Assembly: GCA_047620825.1 (NCBI GenBank) | Contig: JBLHOC010000110.1 | Coordinates: 1 to 10,792 of the forward strand | DNA from: UBA987 sp047620825 | Lineage (GTDB): Bacteria; Bacteroidota; Bacteroidia; NS11-12g; UBA9320 | Reading direction: 5' to 3' | DNA length: 10,792 nucleotides | Shown: piece by piece, positions 1 to 6,918 of the stretch | Numbering within the stretch: the first letter of the stretch is position 1 | Layout: each line of letters opens with the position of its first letter | The notes under the pieces: generated by a model | Database searches by the model: none | What the model saw: the letters and a program-made list of their open reading frames with translations, nothing else | What the model was told of the DNA's origin: nothing | Program-made: the position numbers and the translations under genes

Positions 1-1727
1 CCAATTTCTCCACCAAATGTGAATCTGCCAAGATTAATATTTAGTCCGACCGACAGGCGAGCTGTAAATGCTGGATTTCGATATATACTCTGCCTTCTAT
101 CACCTAGAAACCCTGTGGTGATTGGTCCAGTAGATTCAGTGTTTTCTTTAACCTTAAAATTAAGCACTGAATATCCAAGTGCTCCACCAAACAATACGTC
201 TAGCGCTTTGACATTTGGCAAAGCATCATAAAAAATGTAATTATTAAGTGTAAAACCGCTGAGCGTAGTTCCAAACGAATCGCTCGTGGTGGTTTTAATT
301 GATTTAAGGAAACCAACGTTGGTGACACTAACAATACCTTCTTCGGAAAAGATCATGTTACCGCCTTGCCACTCGGTATACTCATTGAACAACTCTTTGT
401 CTTGGTTGGCATGTAAACTACCGAGAGAAGATAGACTCATATCATGTAGTCCATAAAAATAGGTTAGCTTAAAAGAACCTGTAGTCTCAAAATCATAACC
501 CAATAAGAAATCGGTGAGATACGGATTTCTAACAGAAGGTTGATAGGAATTCAGGAATAGATAATTAAAATCATCAACAAAGAACTCAGACAGCGTGCTA
601 TCCTTAGGCAAATCGTACAACATCACTCGATTTTCATCCAAATTTCCGAACAACCCTTTGATGTGACTTCCTACTTTTTGCCAGTCGTCGTCAGCATAGT
701 CAGATTCATTATCATATAATATTCCAAAAGTCAGCATATCAGATGCTAAACCAAGACGTTCATCCTGTCTAATTCGATTTGCCAAGCTTTTAAAGACATA
801 CCATTCGCATGAATTTTTATCTGCTTTTTTGGTCGTTGCATGGCATCTTCCAAACTGTCCATAATATTTCCCAGGATTACTATCAATCAGTTCAACAAAG
901 CGATTGTACATATATTTCTCACGAAAGATATAACCTTGAACCGTCTTCTCTTTATCAAACGATCTCCATCTAATCGTCTCTTTCAACCCCATTAATATTT
1001 TTCTAAAAAGGTCATAATCTCCTTTCAAGTAGTCTTTATACAGGTCAGCATGATTTTCATGATTCTCAATGACTAGCTTTAAAGTACTGCTTACTGAATA
1101 GGTATAACCTAATAAATTTGCCTCCCCAGTACCATCAAATATTTCACGATCTTGATACATCGCCATACCCAAAATACTTTCGATATGTAAGTCGATACTA
1201 TCAGGTGCCGTAACGCTGTCTGGAATTAACATGCTTAAGACCTTCACGGATCCAAAAGATCCACGTTCTAAATCAATGCCAAAAACTTGCACCTTTTCAC
1301 CACTGTCTAGGTTGCGATTAAAACGATATAGCTTTTTGTAACGTTCCGCATATTCCTTATACATGTACTTCTTCAACACATTATAAAGCGCGGTATCACC
1401 GGTAAGGACATATTGATTTGCAAGCCACGAAGTCGACAAACCACTCTCCATGATGACGTTTCTCACGCCAGCATGCACATACAAATATTTAATGTTTTGA
1501 ACCCATAAGTCGCTGTTGCTGGATCGATATGTATGGTTTTCGCCTGCGATAAAGAGTTTCTTATCGGCCACGATAGAATCTAATCCAGAAAACCCCTTCA
1601 TAATTTTACGGTTGGATAAGGATAGGGTATCTGTATAGTCTATGTCTTGAGCAAATGTTGTCCCCTCACTAAATATAAGCAGAAACAACAATGTCAAAAA
1701 TTTGGAATGAGTTGATTTATTTTTCAT
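1..1727 (-). CDS. Secreted EreA/ChaN-like hydrolase with C-terminal outer-membrane beta-barrel-like region (3' end outside window)
   Basis: The frame is open for 575 codons from ATG 1727 to the window edge, so the C-terminus is missing. Residues 1-26 look like a signal peptide (basic start, hydrophobic LTLLFLLIF, then TTFA-Q). Residues about 40-400 resemble the erythromycin-esterase/ChaN-like superfamily: G62-E-N-H65 at the end of the first strand, E94 in VIMESG, a YVLTGD segment, FGIDLE at 149-154, an REKYMYNRF helix near 269-277, and GRCHA with H296 late in the domain. E63, H65, E94 and H296 are the likely catalytic or metal-site residues, by analogy with EreA. From about residue 410 the sequence changes to alternating polar and aromatic strands with loops (for example ARLSVGLNINLG near 557-568), as in Bacteroidota outer-membrane barrels. 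It lies 12 bp downstream of aat, probably in the same operon. The substrate is unknown; macrolide hydrolysis should not be assumed. Confidence 0.8.
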   Translation of the reverse strand, partial: MKNKSTHSKFLTLLFLLIFSEGTTFAQDIDYTDTLSLSNRKIMKGFSGLDSIVADKKLFIAGENHTYRSSNSDLWVQNIKYLYVHAGVRNVIMESGLSTSWLANQYVLTGDTALYNVLKKYMYKEYAERYKKLYRFNRNLDSGEKVQVFGIDLERGSFGSVKVLSMLIPDSVTAPDSIDLHIESILGMAMYQDREIFDGTGEANLLGYTYSVSSTLKLVIENHENHADLYKDYLKGDYDLFRKILMGLKETIRWRSFDKEKTVQGYIFREKYMYNRFVELIDSNPGKYYGQFGRCHATTKKADKNSCEWYVFKSLANRIRQDERLGLASDMLTFGILYDNESDYADDDWQKVGSHIKGLFGNLDENRVMLYDLPKDSTLSEFFVDDFNYLFLNSYQPSVRNPYLTDFLLGYDFETTGSFKLTYFYGLHDMSLSSLGSLHANQDKELFNEYTEWQGGNMIFSEEGIVSVTNVGFLKSIKTTTSDSFGTTLSGFTLNNYIFYDALPNVKALDVLFGGALGYSVLNFKVKENTESTGPITTGFLGDRRQSIYRNPAFTARLSVGLNINLGRFTFGGEI

Positions 1728-1739
1728 TAACACACACAA

Positions 1740-2318
1740 TTATAACGATTTAGCTATAGCCTCGTTTAACATTTCCATATATTTTTCATCAGGTATTTCA
1801 ATCGCCCCAAACTGTTTTAAATGGTCATTCAAGTACTGGGTATCGAGTAGGGTAAAATCATTCTTCTTCATAAACTCTACCAAATGAATTAAAGCCAACT
1901 TACTGGTGTTTGTGGCTCTACTAAACATGGACTCTCCAAAAAATGCTTTTTCAATTGCGATCCCATACAACCCTCCAACTAATTTATCATTGTCCCAGAC
2001 TTCAAAACTCAAGGCGTATCCCAGCTCATGCAGCGCTGTGTAGGCTTCAACAATTTCTGGGTTTATCCAAGTATTTTCACGTTCTGCACAGGCCATGACC
2101 ACTGCCTTAAATGCCGTATTGATTTTCAATTGATAGCCATGTTTCCGCCATAAACGTTTCATGTTTTTATTGACATGAAATTGATCCAAAGGAATTATCC
2201 CTCGCATTTCTGGCCGGTGCCAAAAAATCTCTGTGTCCTCAGCATCTTCGGCCATTGGAAAATAACCGTTGGAATAAGCATAGATGAGTTGCTCCGGCGT
2301 TAACTTTTCTGATGACAT
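1740..2318 (-). CDS. aat: Leucyl/phenylalanyl-tRNA--protein transferase
   Basis: This 192-residue cytoplasmic enzyme transfers Leu or Phe from aminoacyl-tRNA to N-terminal Arg or Lys of proteins, making them N-degron substrates for ClpS-Clp protease. Family motifs are in order: GYFPMA (18-23), FWHRPEMRGIIPL (32-44), TWIN (83-86), the AYxxLHxxGYALSFEVW block (92-108), LVGGLYGIAI (113-122), FFGESMFS (126-133), SK (139-140), LLDTQ (157-161) and HL (166-167). E129, D159 and Q161 match the catalytic Glu, Asp and Gln of E. coli Aat. The protein is shorter than the 234-residue E. coli enzyme, mainly at the N-terminus, while the GNAT-like core is complete. ATG 2318 lies 3 bp after the antiporter stop, so the two are probably co-transcribed. 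No Shine-Dalgarno sequence is evident. Confidence 0.96.
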   Translation of the reverse strand: MSSEKLTPEQLIYAYSNGYFPMAEDAEDTEIFWHRPEMRGIIPLDQFHVNKNMKRLWRKHGYQLKINTAFKAVVMACAERENTWINPEIVEAYTALHELGYALSFEVWDNDKLVGGLYGIAIEKAFFGESMFSRATNTSKLALIHLVEFMKKNDFTLLDTQYLNDHLKQFGAIEIPDEKYMEMLNEAIAKSL

Positions 2319-2321
2319 GTA

Positions 2322-3272
2322 CTAAGCGACTCCACTTACCTTTAGAATAAACATCACGTAAAACAAAAGAAACAACATCCCTTCCCAACGTGATACTTTT
2401 TTATCCTGACTCAACAAATAAAAGAAAACGGCGGCTACACCTAAAAAGATTACTGACCATTTTACAGCTTCAAAAGGTACGCTTATAGGTTTGATTAAAG
2501 CCGCTACACCAGCTACTGTGAACGAATTAAAAATACAGGAGCCTAGAATATTTCCCACGGCAATTTCAGGATTACCTTTACGTGCCGCTGTTATGCTTAC
2601 AGTCAGTTCTGGAAGTGTTGTACCGAGAGATAATACTGTTAAGCTAATGATTGTTTTATCGACATCAAATGCTGTTGCAATGTCGCTTATGGATTGAACA
2701 ACATACTTTGCACCGAAAAATATCCCAATACCAGAAACGACAAGAATTAAAACGTCTTTCCATTTAATCTTATCAATGTTTTTAACTGTTTCAGGATCGT
2801 TTAACGTTGGCATTTCATCGGGTTTGTCCGATTTCAAAAGGTATCCTTGATATATCACGAAACCAAGAAGGAGACCTACCCCTTCAACTCTAGAAATAGA
2901 CCCATCCAATAAAAACAAGATCAAAAGAGTCGCAGACCCCAACATAAAATGTAAATCGACAAATATGTACTCCTTACCCAGCTGAATGCTTTTGGATGCA
3001 ATCAGGCTTGTCATACCAAGAATTAGAAAGATATTAGAAATATTTGCACCTAATACGTTTCCGATAACAATTTCAGAATGCCCGCTTGTAGAAGCAATAA
3101 TTCCAGAAATGAGCTCTGGAAGCGATGTGCCAACAGCCACAATAACAACGCCTACCATAAAAGGAGATAGTTTCATTGCTAATCCAATACGCTCCGCAGC
3201 TTCCGTAAAAAACTTTGCGGAAGCAATAAGCCCAAGTAAGCTTACACAAAATATGACAAGTAATAAAACCAT
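2322..3272 (-). CDS. CaCA-family calcium/sodium antiporter (YrbG-like)
   Basis: This is a 316-residue, roughly ten-helix inner-membrane protein with the two alpha-repeats that define the Ca2+:cation antiporter superfamily. Alpha-1 has GTSLPEL (48-54) and GNVLGANISN (71-80). Alpha-2 has GTTLPEL (217-223) and GNILGSCIFN (240-249). E53 and E222 are the paired ion-binding glutamates. N80 and N249 both lie 27 residues beyond their glutamate, so N249 occupies the position that is Asp in the archaeal exchanger NCX_Mj. A hydrophilic linker (about 147-172) separates the two halves. The length is normal for bacterial family members. It probably exports Ca2+ in exchange for Na+ or H+; the coupling ion cannot be read from sequence. 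ATG 3272 is preceded by a TAnnTTTG-type element, and aat follows after 3 bp. Confidence 0.92.
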   Translation of the reverse strand: MVLLLVIFCVSLLGLIASAKFFTEAAERIGLAMKLSPFMVGVVIVAVGTSLPELISGIIASTSGHSEIVIGNVLGANISNIFLILGMTSLIASKSIQLGKEYIFVDLHFMLGSATLLILFLLDGSISRVEGVGLLLGFVIYQGYLLKSDKPDEMPTLNDPETVKNIDKIKWKDVLILVVSGIGIFFGAKYVVQSISDIATAFDVDKTIISLTVLSLGTTLPELTVSITAARKGNPEIAVGNILGSCIFNSFTVAGVAALIKPISVPFEAVKWSVIFLGVAAVFFYLLSQDKKVSRWEGMLFLLFYVMFILKVSGVA

Positions 3273-3279
3273 TTGTAAG

Positions 3280-3468
3280 TCAATTGGAACAAATGTAATA
3301 ATCCAAATACTTGTTTCTACATATTAGACGTGCAAACTCAAATTGAATATAATTAACAATCTCAAAATTACATAACTCACTGATTGTATTGCGTTTGTAA
3401 ATTAAAAAAAGTGGCATGTCGTTTGAATTCATATAGGTACTAATCAATTGGTGGAGAGATTTCATCAT
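3280..3468 (-). CDS. Possible small protein of 62 residues, unknown function
   Basis: An open frame starts at paired ATG codons (3468 or 3465) and stops at TGA 3280, 7 bp before the antiporter start, which is operon-like spacing. The product is rich in Ile, Leu, Phe, Tyr and Asn with four cysteines (late segment NKYLDYYICSN). It has no transmembrane segment, signal peptide or motif I recognise. The frame continues open upstream to 3663, but that part crosses the 3508-3537 hairpin and the pnuC start and is very lysine-rich, so only the 3' portion is proposed. It may be non-coding antiporter leader sequence instead. A TAnnTTTG element at 3290-3297 lies inside the ORF, which argues that the antiporter may have its own promoter there. 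Confidence 0.3.
   Translation of the reverse strand: MMKSLHQLISTYMNSNDMPLFLIYKRNTISELCNFEIVNYIQFEFARLICRNKYLDYYICSN
3290..3297 (-). promoter_or_regulatory. Putative -7 element (TACATTTG) for the antiporter operon
   Basis: The minus strand reads TACATTTG, an exact match to the Bacteroidota -7 consensus TAnnTTTG. It ends 17 bases before ATG 3272. No good -33 TTG was found at the usual distance, so support is partial. Confidence 0.3.
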
Positions 3469-3477
3469 AATAATAAT

Positions 3478-3493
3478 TTTGACATTGGTCAAA
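3478..3493 (+). other. Short hairpin upstream of the terminator-like stem
   Basis: TTTGAC (3478-3483) and GTCAAA (3488-3493) form a perfect 6-bp stem around the loop ATTG. It sits 14 bases before the strong hairpin at 3508. The two may be successive helices of one plus-strand leader RNA, or chance. A six-base perfect match alone is weak evidence. Confidence 0.3.
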
Positions 3494-3507
3494 TCGCATG
3501 TTATCAG

Positions 3508-3537
3508 AAAAGGGCAGCCAAGGTTGCCCTTTTTTTT
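3508..3537 (+). terminator. Rho-independent terminator-like hairpin upstream of pnuC
   Basis: AAAAGGGCAGC pairs with GTTGCCCTTTT (nine Watson-Crick pairs, one G-U and one C-G pair) around the loop CAAG. It is followed by eight T residues (3530-3537) on the plus strand. Read on the minus strand, the downstream tract is only TTTT then CTG. No plus-strand gene lies upstream in this window, so it would end either a pnuC leader (attenuation) or an unannotated plus-strand RNA. It ends about 40 bases before the pnuC ATG. Confidence 0.75.
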
Positions 3538-3561
3538 ATTCCCCTTCCAGTGATAAGACTT

Positions 3562-3569
3562 TACTTTTG
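3562..3569 (+). promoter_or_regulatory. Putative -7 element (TACTTTTG) for pnuC
   Basis: TACTTTTG matches TAnnTTTG exactly and ends 8 bases before ATG 3578, so a transcript from it would be nearly leaderless. The -33 region is a C/T-rich stretch just after the hairpin T-tract, without a TTG. If this promoter is used, the 3508-3537 hairpin would lie upstream of the pnuC transcript. Confidence 0.4.
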
Positions 3570-3577
3570 CCGCCAAG

Positions 3578-4168
3578 ATGACGGCGGAGTTAGTAAGTGT
3601 TTTGGAGTGGATTGTTTTTACCTTAAACGTCGTTTTTCTTGTTTTACTTATTCGCGAAAACATTTGGTGTTGGGTATTTGGTATCGTAGCATCAGCATTA
3701 TCCGTGAGCTTGTTCTATCAAGCTCAATTGTACTCCGAAACTTTGTTATACTCGGTTTATGTGGTACTCGGCTTATACGCCTGGATAACCTGGCACCGTA
3801 ACAGTTTGAAACAACAAATGCCAATTCTAAAAAAAGGCAGTCAGTTTCATTTAATTGCTATCGTAATTGGTATTGCCGTTTGGTCCCTGTTAGGCTTCTT
3901 TTTCATGCTTTATACAGATTCTAAGTTGCCTTGGGCTGATGCTTTCACCACAGCATTCGCGTTTGTAGCAACGTATTTAGAAGCCAAAAAGATATTGCAC
4001 CATTGGGTCTATTGGATTGTTGTCAATCTATTTAGCATTTGGCTATATCAATCTCGTGATTTACCAATTTTGGCGATGATGATGTTGATGTTTGGTATTT
4101 TCAGTGTTGCTGGCCTACTCATCTGGAAAAAACAATACCAGGATCAAAGTCGATTAACGACGAATTGA
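3578..4168 (+). CDS. pnuC: PnuC-family vitamin transporter (probably nicotinamide riboside)
   Basis: This 196-residue inner-membrane protein has about seven hydrophobic segments (near 11-26, 32-48, 54-72, 92-112, 119-135, 143-157 and 163-183). The family signature WxxWxxxN/D is present as WVYWIVVN (143-150), preceded by PWADAFTTAFAFVATYLEAKK (117-138) as in PnuC proteins. The N-terminal E10, ENIWCWVFG (27-35) and YxxLGLYAWITW (61-72) also fit. PnuC members take up nicotinamide riboside by facilitated diffusion, with trapping by phosphorylation in the cytoplasm. Relatives (PnuT) carry thiamine. No TPP-riboswitch motif is visible upstream and no thiamine or NAD gene is adjacent, so the substrate is inferred. 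ATG 3578 is the only start that places the first helix correctly. It converges on the minus-strand membrane gene, with stops one base apart. Confidence 0.88.
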   Translation: MTAELVSVLEWIVFTLNVVFLVLLIRENIWCWVFGIVASALSVSLFYQAQLYSETLLYSVYVVLGLYAWITWHRNSLKQQMPILKKGSQFHLIAIVIGIAVWSLLGFFFMLYTDSKLPWADAFTTAFAFVATYLEAKKILHHWVYWIVVNLFSIWLYQSRDLPILAMMMLMFGIFSVAGLLIWKKQYQDQSRLTTN

Positions 4169-4169
4169 T

Positions 4170-5492
4170 TTAGGTCTTTCTAGGATGCAGGTATTGAATT
4201 TTGTAGTAGAACGAAAACAAATACGTGAGCACCAAACCCAATGCAAAAACGGAAACAACATACAAGTCTTCATCAAAATGATCATCTAAGAAAATCACAG
4301 GTAAAACCAATGGCAGAAAGATATTTAAACTGATTGCAAATGCTCTTTTCAACACAGGTTTGTATTTACTAGCAAATGCCAGAAATCCAGATATAATCAC
4401 AAATAATATCAGTAAAAACCTTGCACCACCTTCACTGTCCATCACATTTATGAGAGACAATAGGCCTAAAATAATTCCATAAACTGTTGGCAATAATGCA
4501 CAAGCCAGCATCGCCCATCCAAATTCTGCACGGTCTACTGAACACAGAATTATCAGTAAAAAAGCAAACGAAAATGACAAGAGTGCGTAGTAACGCCAAA
4601 ACTTCCAATTAAAGAAAGTAAAAACATTACGATTATTTCTGAATTGGTGGTTCATTGAAATACTTCTGTCGAATACCTCTTTATTCTCAATGTGGGTGTA
4701 ATGCGTACCTTCATCACCCATCTCCCATGTTATGGTTTCAGGATTCAAATTTTGATTCAAAATTTGTCGGCTATCCTCCAATTTAAATTTAGCCTTATAT
4801 TTTTTTGCTACTTGAAGAAACAGATCAATTTGATCCAACGCTTGTTGGCGAGATATCTTAACAGTTTCTCTAGCATAATAATTACTGTAGTCCTGTTGAT
4901 GCTTTTCCATTATGATAGAGTCACCCGTATCATCTAACTTATATAAGCAGTTCTCACTGTCCAAGCTCTTTAGACCTTCAATTTGCTCATAGTCATTGGC
5001 GCCCTCTGTGTTTTGTATGGTCCCACATCCTTTTAAATTAAAGTGTGTGTAGTTGGATTCTATGATTTCCCGATCAGATTTAAATTCATCCTTGTCGTGA
5101 TTTAACCCAGGTGCAAACCAGCTACCAAAATATGTTGCCATTGGTAGGCTGCTTAATAGAAACAAGACAATCCAAAAACTTAGAAAAACTACAAATCGAC
5201 CCTTAAATGGCAGTTTTTGATGCACACGTTTTGAATTGTACTTTACTTGTCGGATAATGAACAATATGACCAACAGCATGACTGGTAATATCATACCCAC
5301 CGCTATCTGTTCGAATCCATCTTCAACGCTATATATATCCCTCCATGGCTCATTTATACGTAAGATTCCAATGATGAATAGAATCAACCACAGTAAAACT
5401 GTAATTGGAATAAATATATGAATACCCAACACCCATAAACGAGGGTGATTCTGCAGTAAATACGCATCAGCTTTTTTATACAACCGTTTCAA
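4170..5492 (-). CDS. Predicted eight-helix membrane protein, second subunit of ABC cassette (unrecognised family)
   Basis: The product has 440 residues and is clearly paralogous to the upstream 472-residue protein. Shared blocks are LWVLGIHI (19-26), RQVKYNSKRVH (81-91), LIILCSVD-RAEFGW (313-326), LLPTVYGI (333-340) and KPVLKRAFAI (378-387). Predicted helices are near 22-44, 62-80, 100-118, 301-318, 326-347, 356-375, 385-402 and 408-427. Positive loops between TM2/TM3 and TM6/TM7 and at the C-terminus place both ends in the cytoplasm. The roughly 175-residue hydrophilic region between TM3 and TM4 then lies outside, with C156 and C182 as a possible disulfide. The start is TTG 5492, seven bases after the previous stop. 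No ATG fits, and LKRLYKK aligns with LKSYYQK of the paralog. It is probably the permease partner of the ABC ATPase; the substrate is unknown. Confidence 0.85.
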   Translation of the reverse strand: MKRLYKKADAYLLQNHPRLWVLGIHIFIPITVLLWLILFIIGILRINEPWRDIYSVEDGFEQIAVGMILPVMLLVILFIIRQVKYNSKRVHQKLPFKGRFVVFLSFWIVLFLLSSLPMATYFGSWFAPGLNHDKDEFKSDREIIESNYTHFNLKGCGTIQNTEGANDYEQIEGLKSLDSENCLYKLDDTGDSIIMEKHQQDYSNYYARETVKISRQQALDQIDLFLQVAKKYKAKFKLEDSRQILNQNLNPETITWEMGDEGTHYTHIENKEVFDRSISMNHQFRNNRNVFTFFNWKFWRYYALLSFSFAFLLIILCSVDRAEFGWAMLACALLPTVYGIILGLLSLINVMDSEGGARFLLILFVIISGFLAFASKYKPVLKRAFAISLNIFLPLVLPVIFLDDHFDEDLYVVSVFALGLVLTYLFSFYYKIQYLHPRKT

Positions 5493-5499
5493 ATCGAGT

Positions 5500-6918
5500 T
5501 TATTTAATTTGAGGATTTACATACTGGCGTTTGTAATAACGACCAAATAGATAAGTCATTAAAATAGATCCAAAGAACACCACGCCTATCGAAATTAATT
5601 CGAATTGATCCCTAGTAACTGGAAGGAAGCAGGAACAATTCTCACTCCACTCATTGTTAGAAAAGCAGCAATGAGAAACCTCTTTTATCATCAGCAACAG
5701 AATGACTGCAACAATTGGCAAATAGATGTGACTCGTAATGGCAAACGCTCTTCTAAGTGCTGGTTTAAACCGTTTATAAAAGGCAAAAAACAACGCGTTC
5801 AACGTGAATAACAACAACAGAACCATGCCCGCATAAAGGGCCGTGTCTCCATCGAAATCTCTAAAAACAAAAGCCGTTAAAGCTGCCACAATACCAAACA
5901 CAGTTGGATGTAGTGCAATGACTAACATACCCCAACCGAATTCAGATATGTTTACAGAACATAGGATAATGAGCAAGACAGATATGGCTAATGCTAGAAA
6001 AATGTACCATTGCCAAAACTCGAACTCAGTTGCAAAAAAGAAAGAACGTTTATCCTTTAATTGTTCATGGAAATTAACGTTGTTATCAAATCGCTCATAG
6101 TTCTGCAAATGATCAAAAGCAGGTCTATGTGTTTCATCTAGTCTATTGTAAAACCGATCTGACTTAAGATTGATTGCAACTATTTCCGTAGGACTTGATC
6201 GCTTTACATTTCCCTCATAGGTTGCTGATAAATCAATAAAATCTTGAATTTCCTTATACGCTTGGTCTAATGAAATCGTATCTCGACCTCCCGAGTAACT
6301 ATAATCAACAAACTCTCTAGTAACGATTAAACTGTCTCTAGATGTATTGAGTTCATACCGCACATATCTCGTCCGGTCACCGTAATCATCAATGTAATAT
6401 CCTTGCGCTTCAGCCTCGGCACAATGTTCCGGATCATCGATATATTCTTTGGCTAAATAGAAATGACAAAATCCTTTCGACATCACCTTCGCATCCTGTG
6501 CATATTGCTGTTGGTTTAATGTTAAGTCTGTCTTTAAATAAGCAGCGATATTACCGATAAAGGGAAGTACTGTGATTGAAAAGATAATGACCAAGAAATA
6601 CAAGAAGACCAAAAACGAATGCTTGTAAGGCAAGCTCAAATGCACACGTTTAGAATTAAACTTCACTTGCCTGATCACAAATACCACCAACAGTAGTATG
6701 GTCGGCAAGACCATGGTTAATGAAAGATTTTCAAAGAAACTTTCATAGTCATAGAAATATGGCAACGGGTTTAGGGGATAAATAAAACCGACTGCAAACA
6801 GTATGAAATACAACGTTGCTAAAATTGGGAGATAGATGTGAATGCCCAACACCCATAGATTCGGAAAACGTTCAAGCATCCGATGATCTATTTTTTGGTA
6901 GTACGATTTTAGGTTCAT
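5500..6918 (-). CDS. Predicted eight-helix membrane protein, first subunit of ABC cassette (unrecognised family)
   Basis: The product has 472 residues with predicted helices near 22-47, 64-82, 101-121, 302-320, 328-350, 358-380, 392-411 and 439-460. Positive residues in RQVKFNSKRVH (83-93), in YKRFKPALRR (381-390) and at the C-terminus put N- and C-termini in the cytoplasm. The 125-300 domain and the TM7-TM8 loop are then extracytoplasmic. That loop has four cysteines (417, 418, 428, 430); the large domain has C151 and C166. HIYLP occurs twice (27-31 and 397-401), at TM1 and TM7, suggesting internal duplication. ATG 6918 overlaps the ATPase stop by four bases (ATGA), indicating translational coupling. 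The conserved cytoplasmic loops shared with the paralog are candidate contacts for the ATPase. I recognise no named family; an ABC-2-like exporter subunit is the best inference. Confidence 0.85.
   Translation of the reverse strand: MNLKSYYQKIDHRMLERFPNLWVLGIHIYLPILATLYFILFAVGFIYPLNPLPYFYDYESFFENLSLTMVLPTILLLVVFVIRQVKFNSKRVHLSLPYKHSFLVFLYFLVIIFSITVLPFIGNIAAYLKTDLTLNQQQYAQDAKVMSKGFCHFYLAKEYIDDPEHCAEAEAQGYYIDDYGDRTRYVRYELNTSRDSLIVTREFVDYSYSGGRDTISLDQAYKEIQDFIDLSATYEGNVKRSSPTEIVAINLKSDRFYNRLDETHRPAFDHLQNYERFDNNVNFHEQLKDKRSFFFATEFEFWQWYIFLALAISVLLIILCSVNISEFGWGMLVIALHPTVFGIVAALTAFVFRDFDGDTALYAGMVLLLLFTLNALFFAFYKRFKPALRRAFAITSHIYLPIVAVILLLMIKEVSHCCFSNNEWSENCSCFLPVTRDQFELISIGVVFFGSILMTYLFGRYYKRQYVNPQIK

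Noticed and set aside
1..1727. Calling the left-edge gene a macrolide resistance esterase
   Set aside because: The motif spacing (GENH instead of GExxH) and barrel-like C-terminus differ from EreA/EreB; only superfamily membership is supported.
3500..3530. TTATCAGAAAAGGG resembles the opening of an S-box (SAM-I) riboswitch
   Set aside because: The rest of the S-box core is missing; the following bases form a simple terminator stem.
3280..3663. The full 127-codon minus-strand frame
   Set aside because: Its first half crosses the strong hairpin and the pnuC start and is lysine-rich with no protein-like pattern. Only the part after 3468 is kept as a low-confidence candidate.
3448..3801. Plus-strand frame of 117 codons overlapping the pnuC start
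   Set aside because: It overlaps the well-supported PnuC frame and its translation runs through the terminator hairpin.
4100..4169. A terminator for the membrane-protein operon inside pnuC (CTGG...CCAG)
   Set aside because: The stem is four base pairs with an eleven-base loop, too weak to support.
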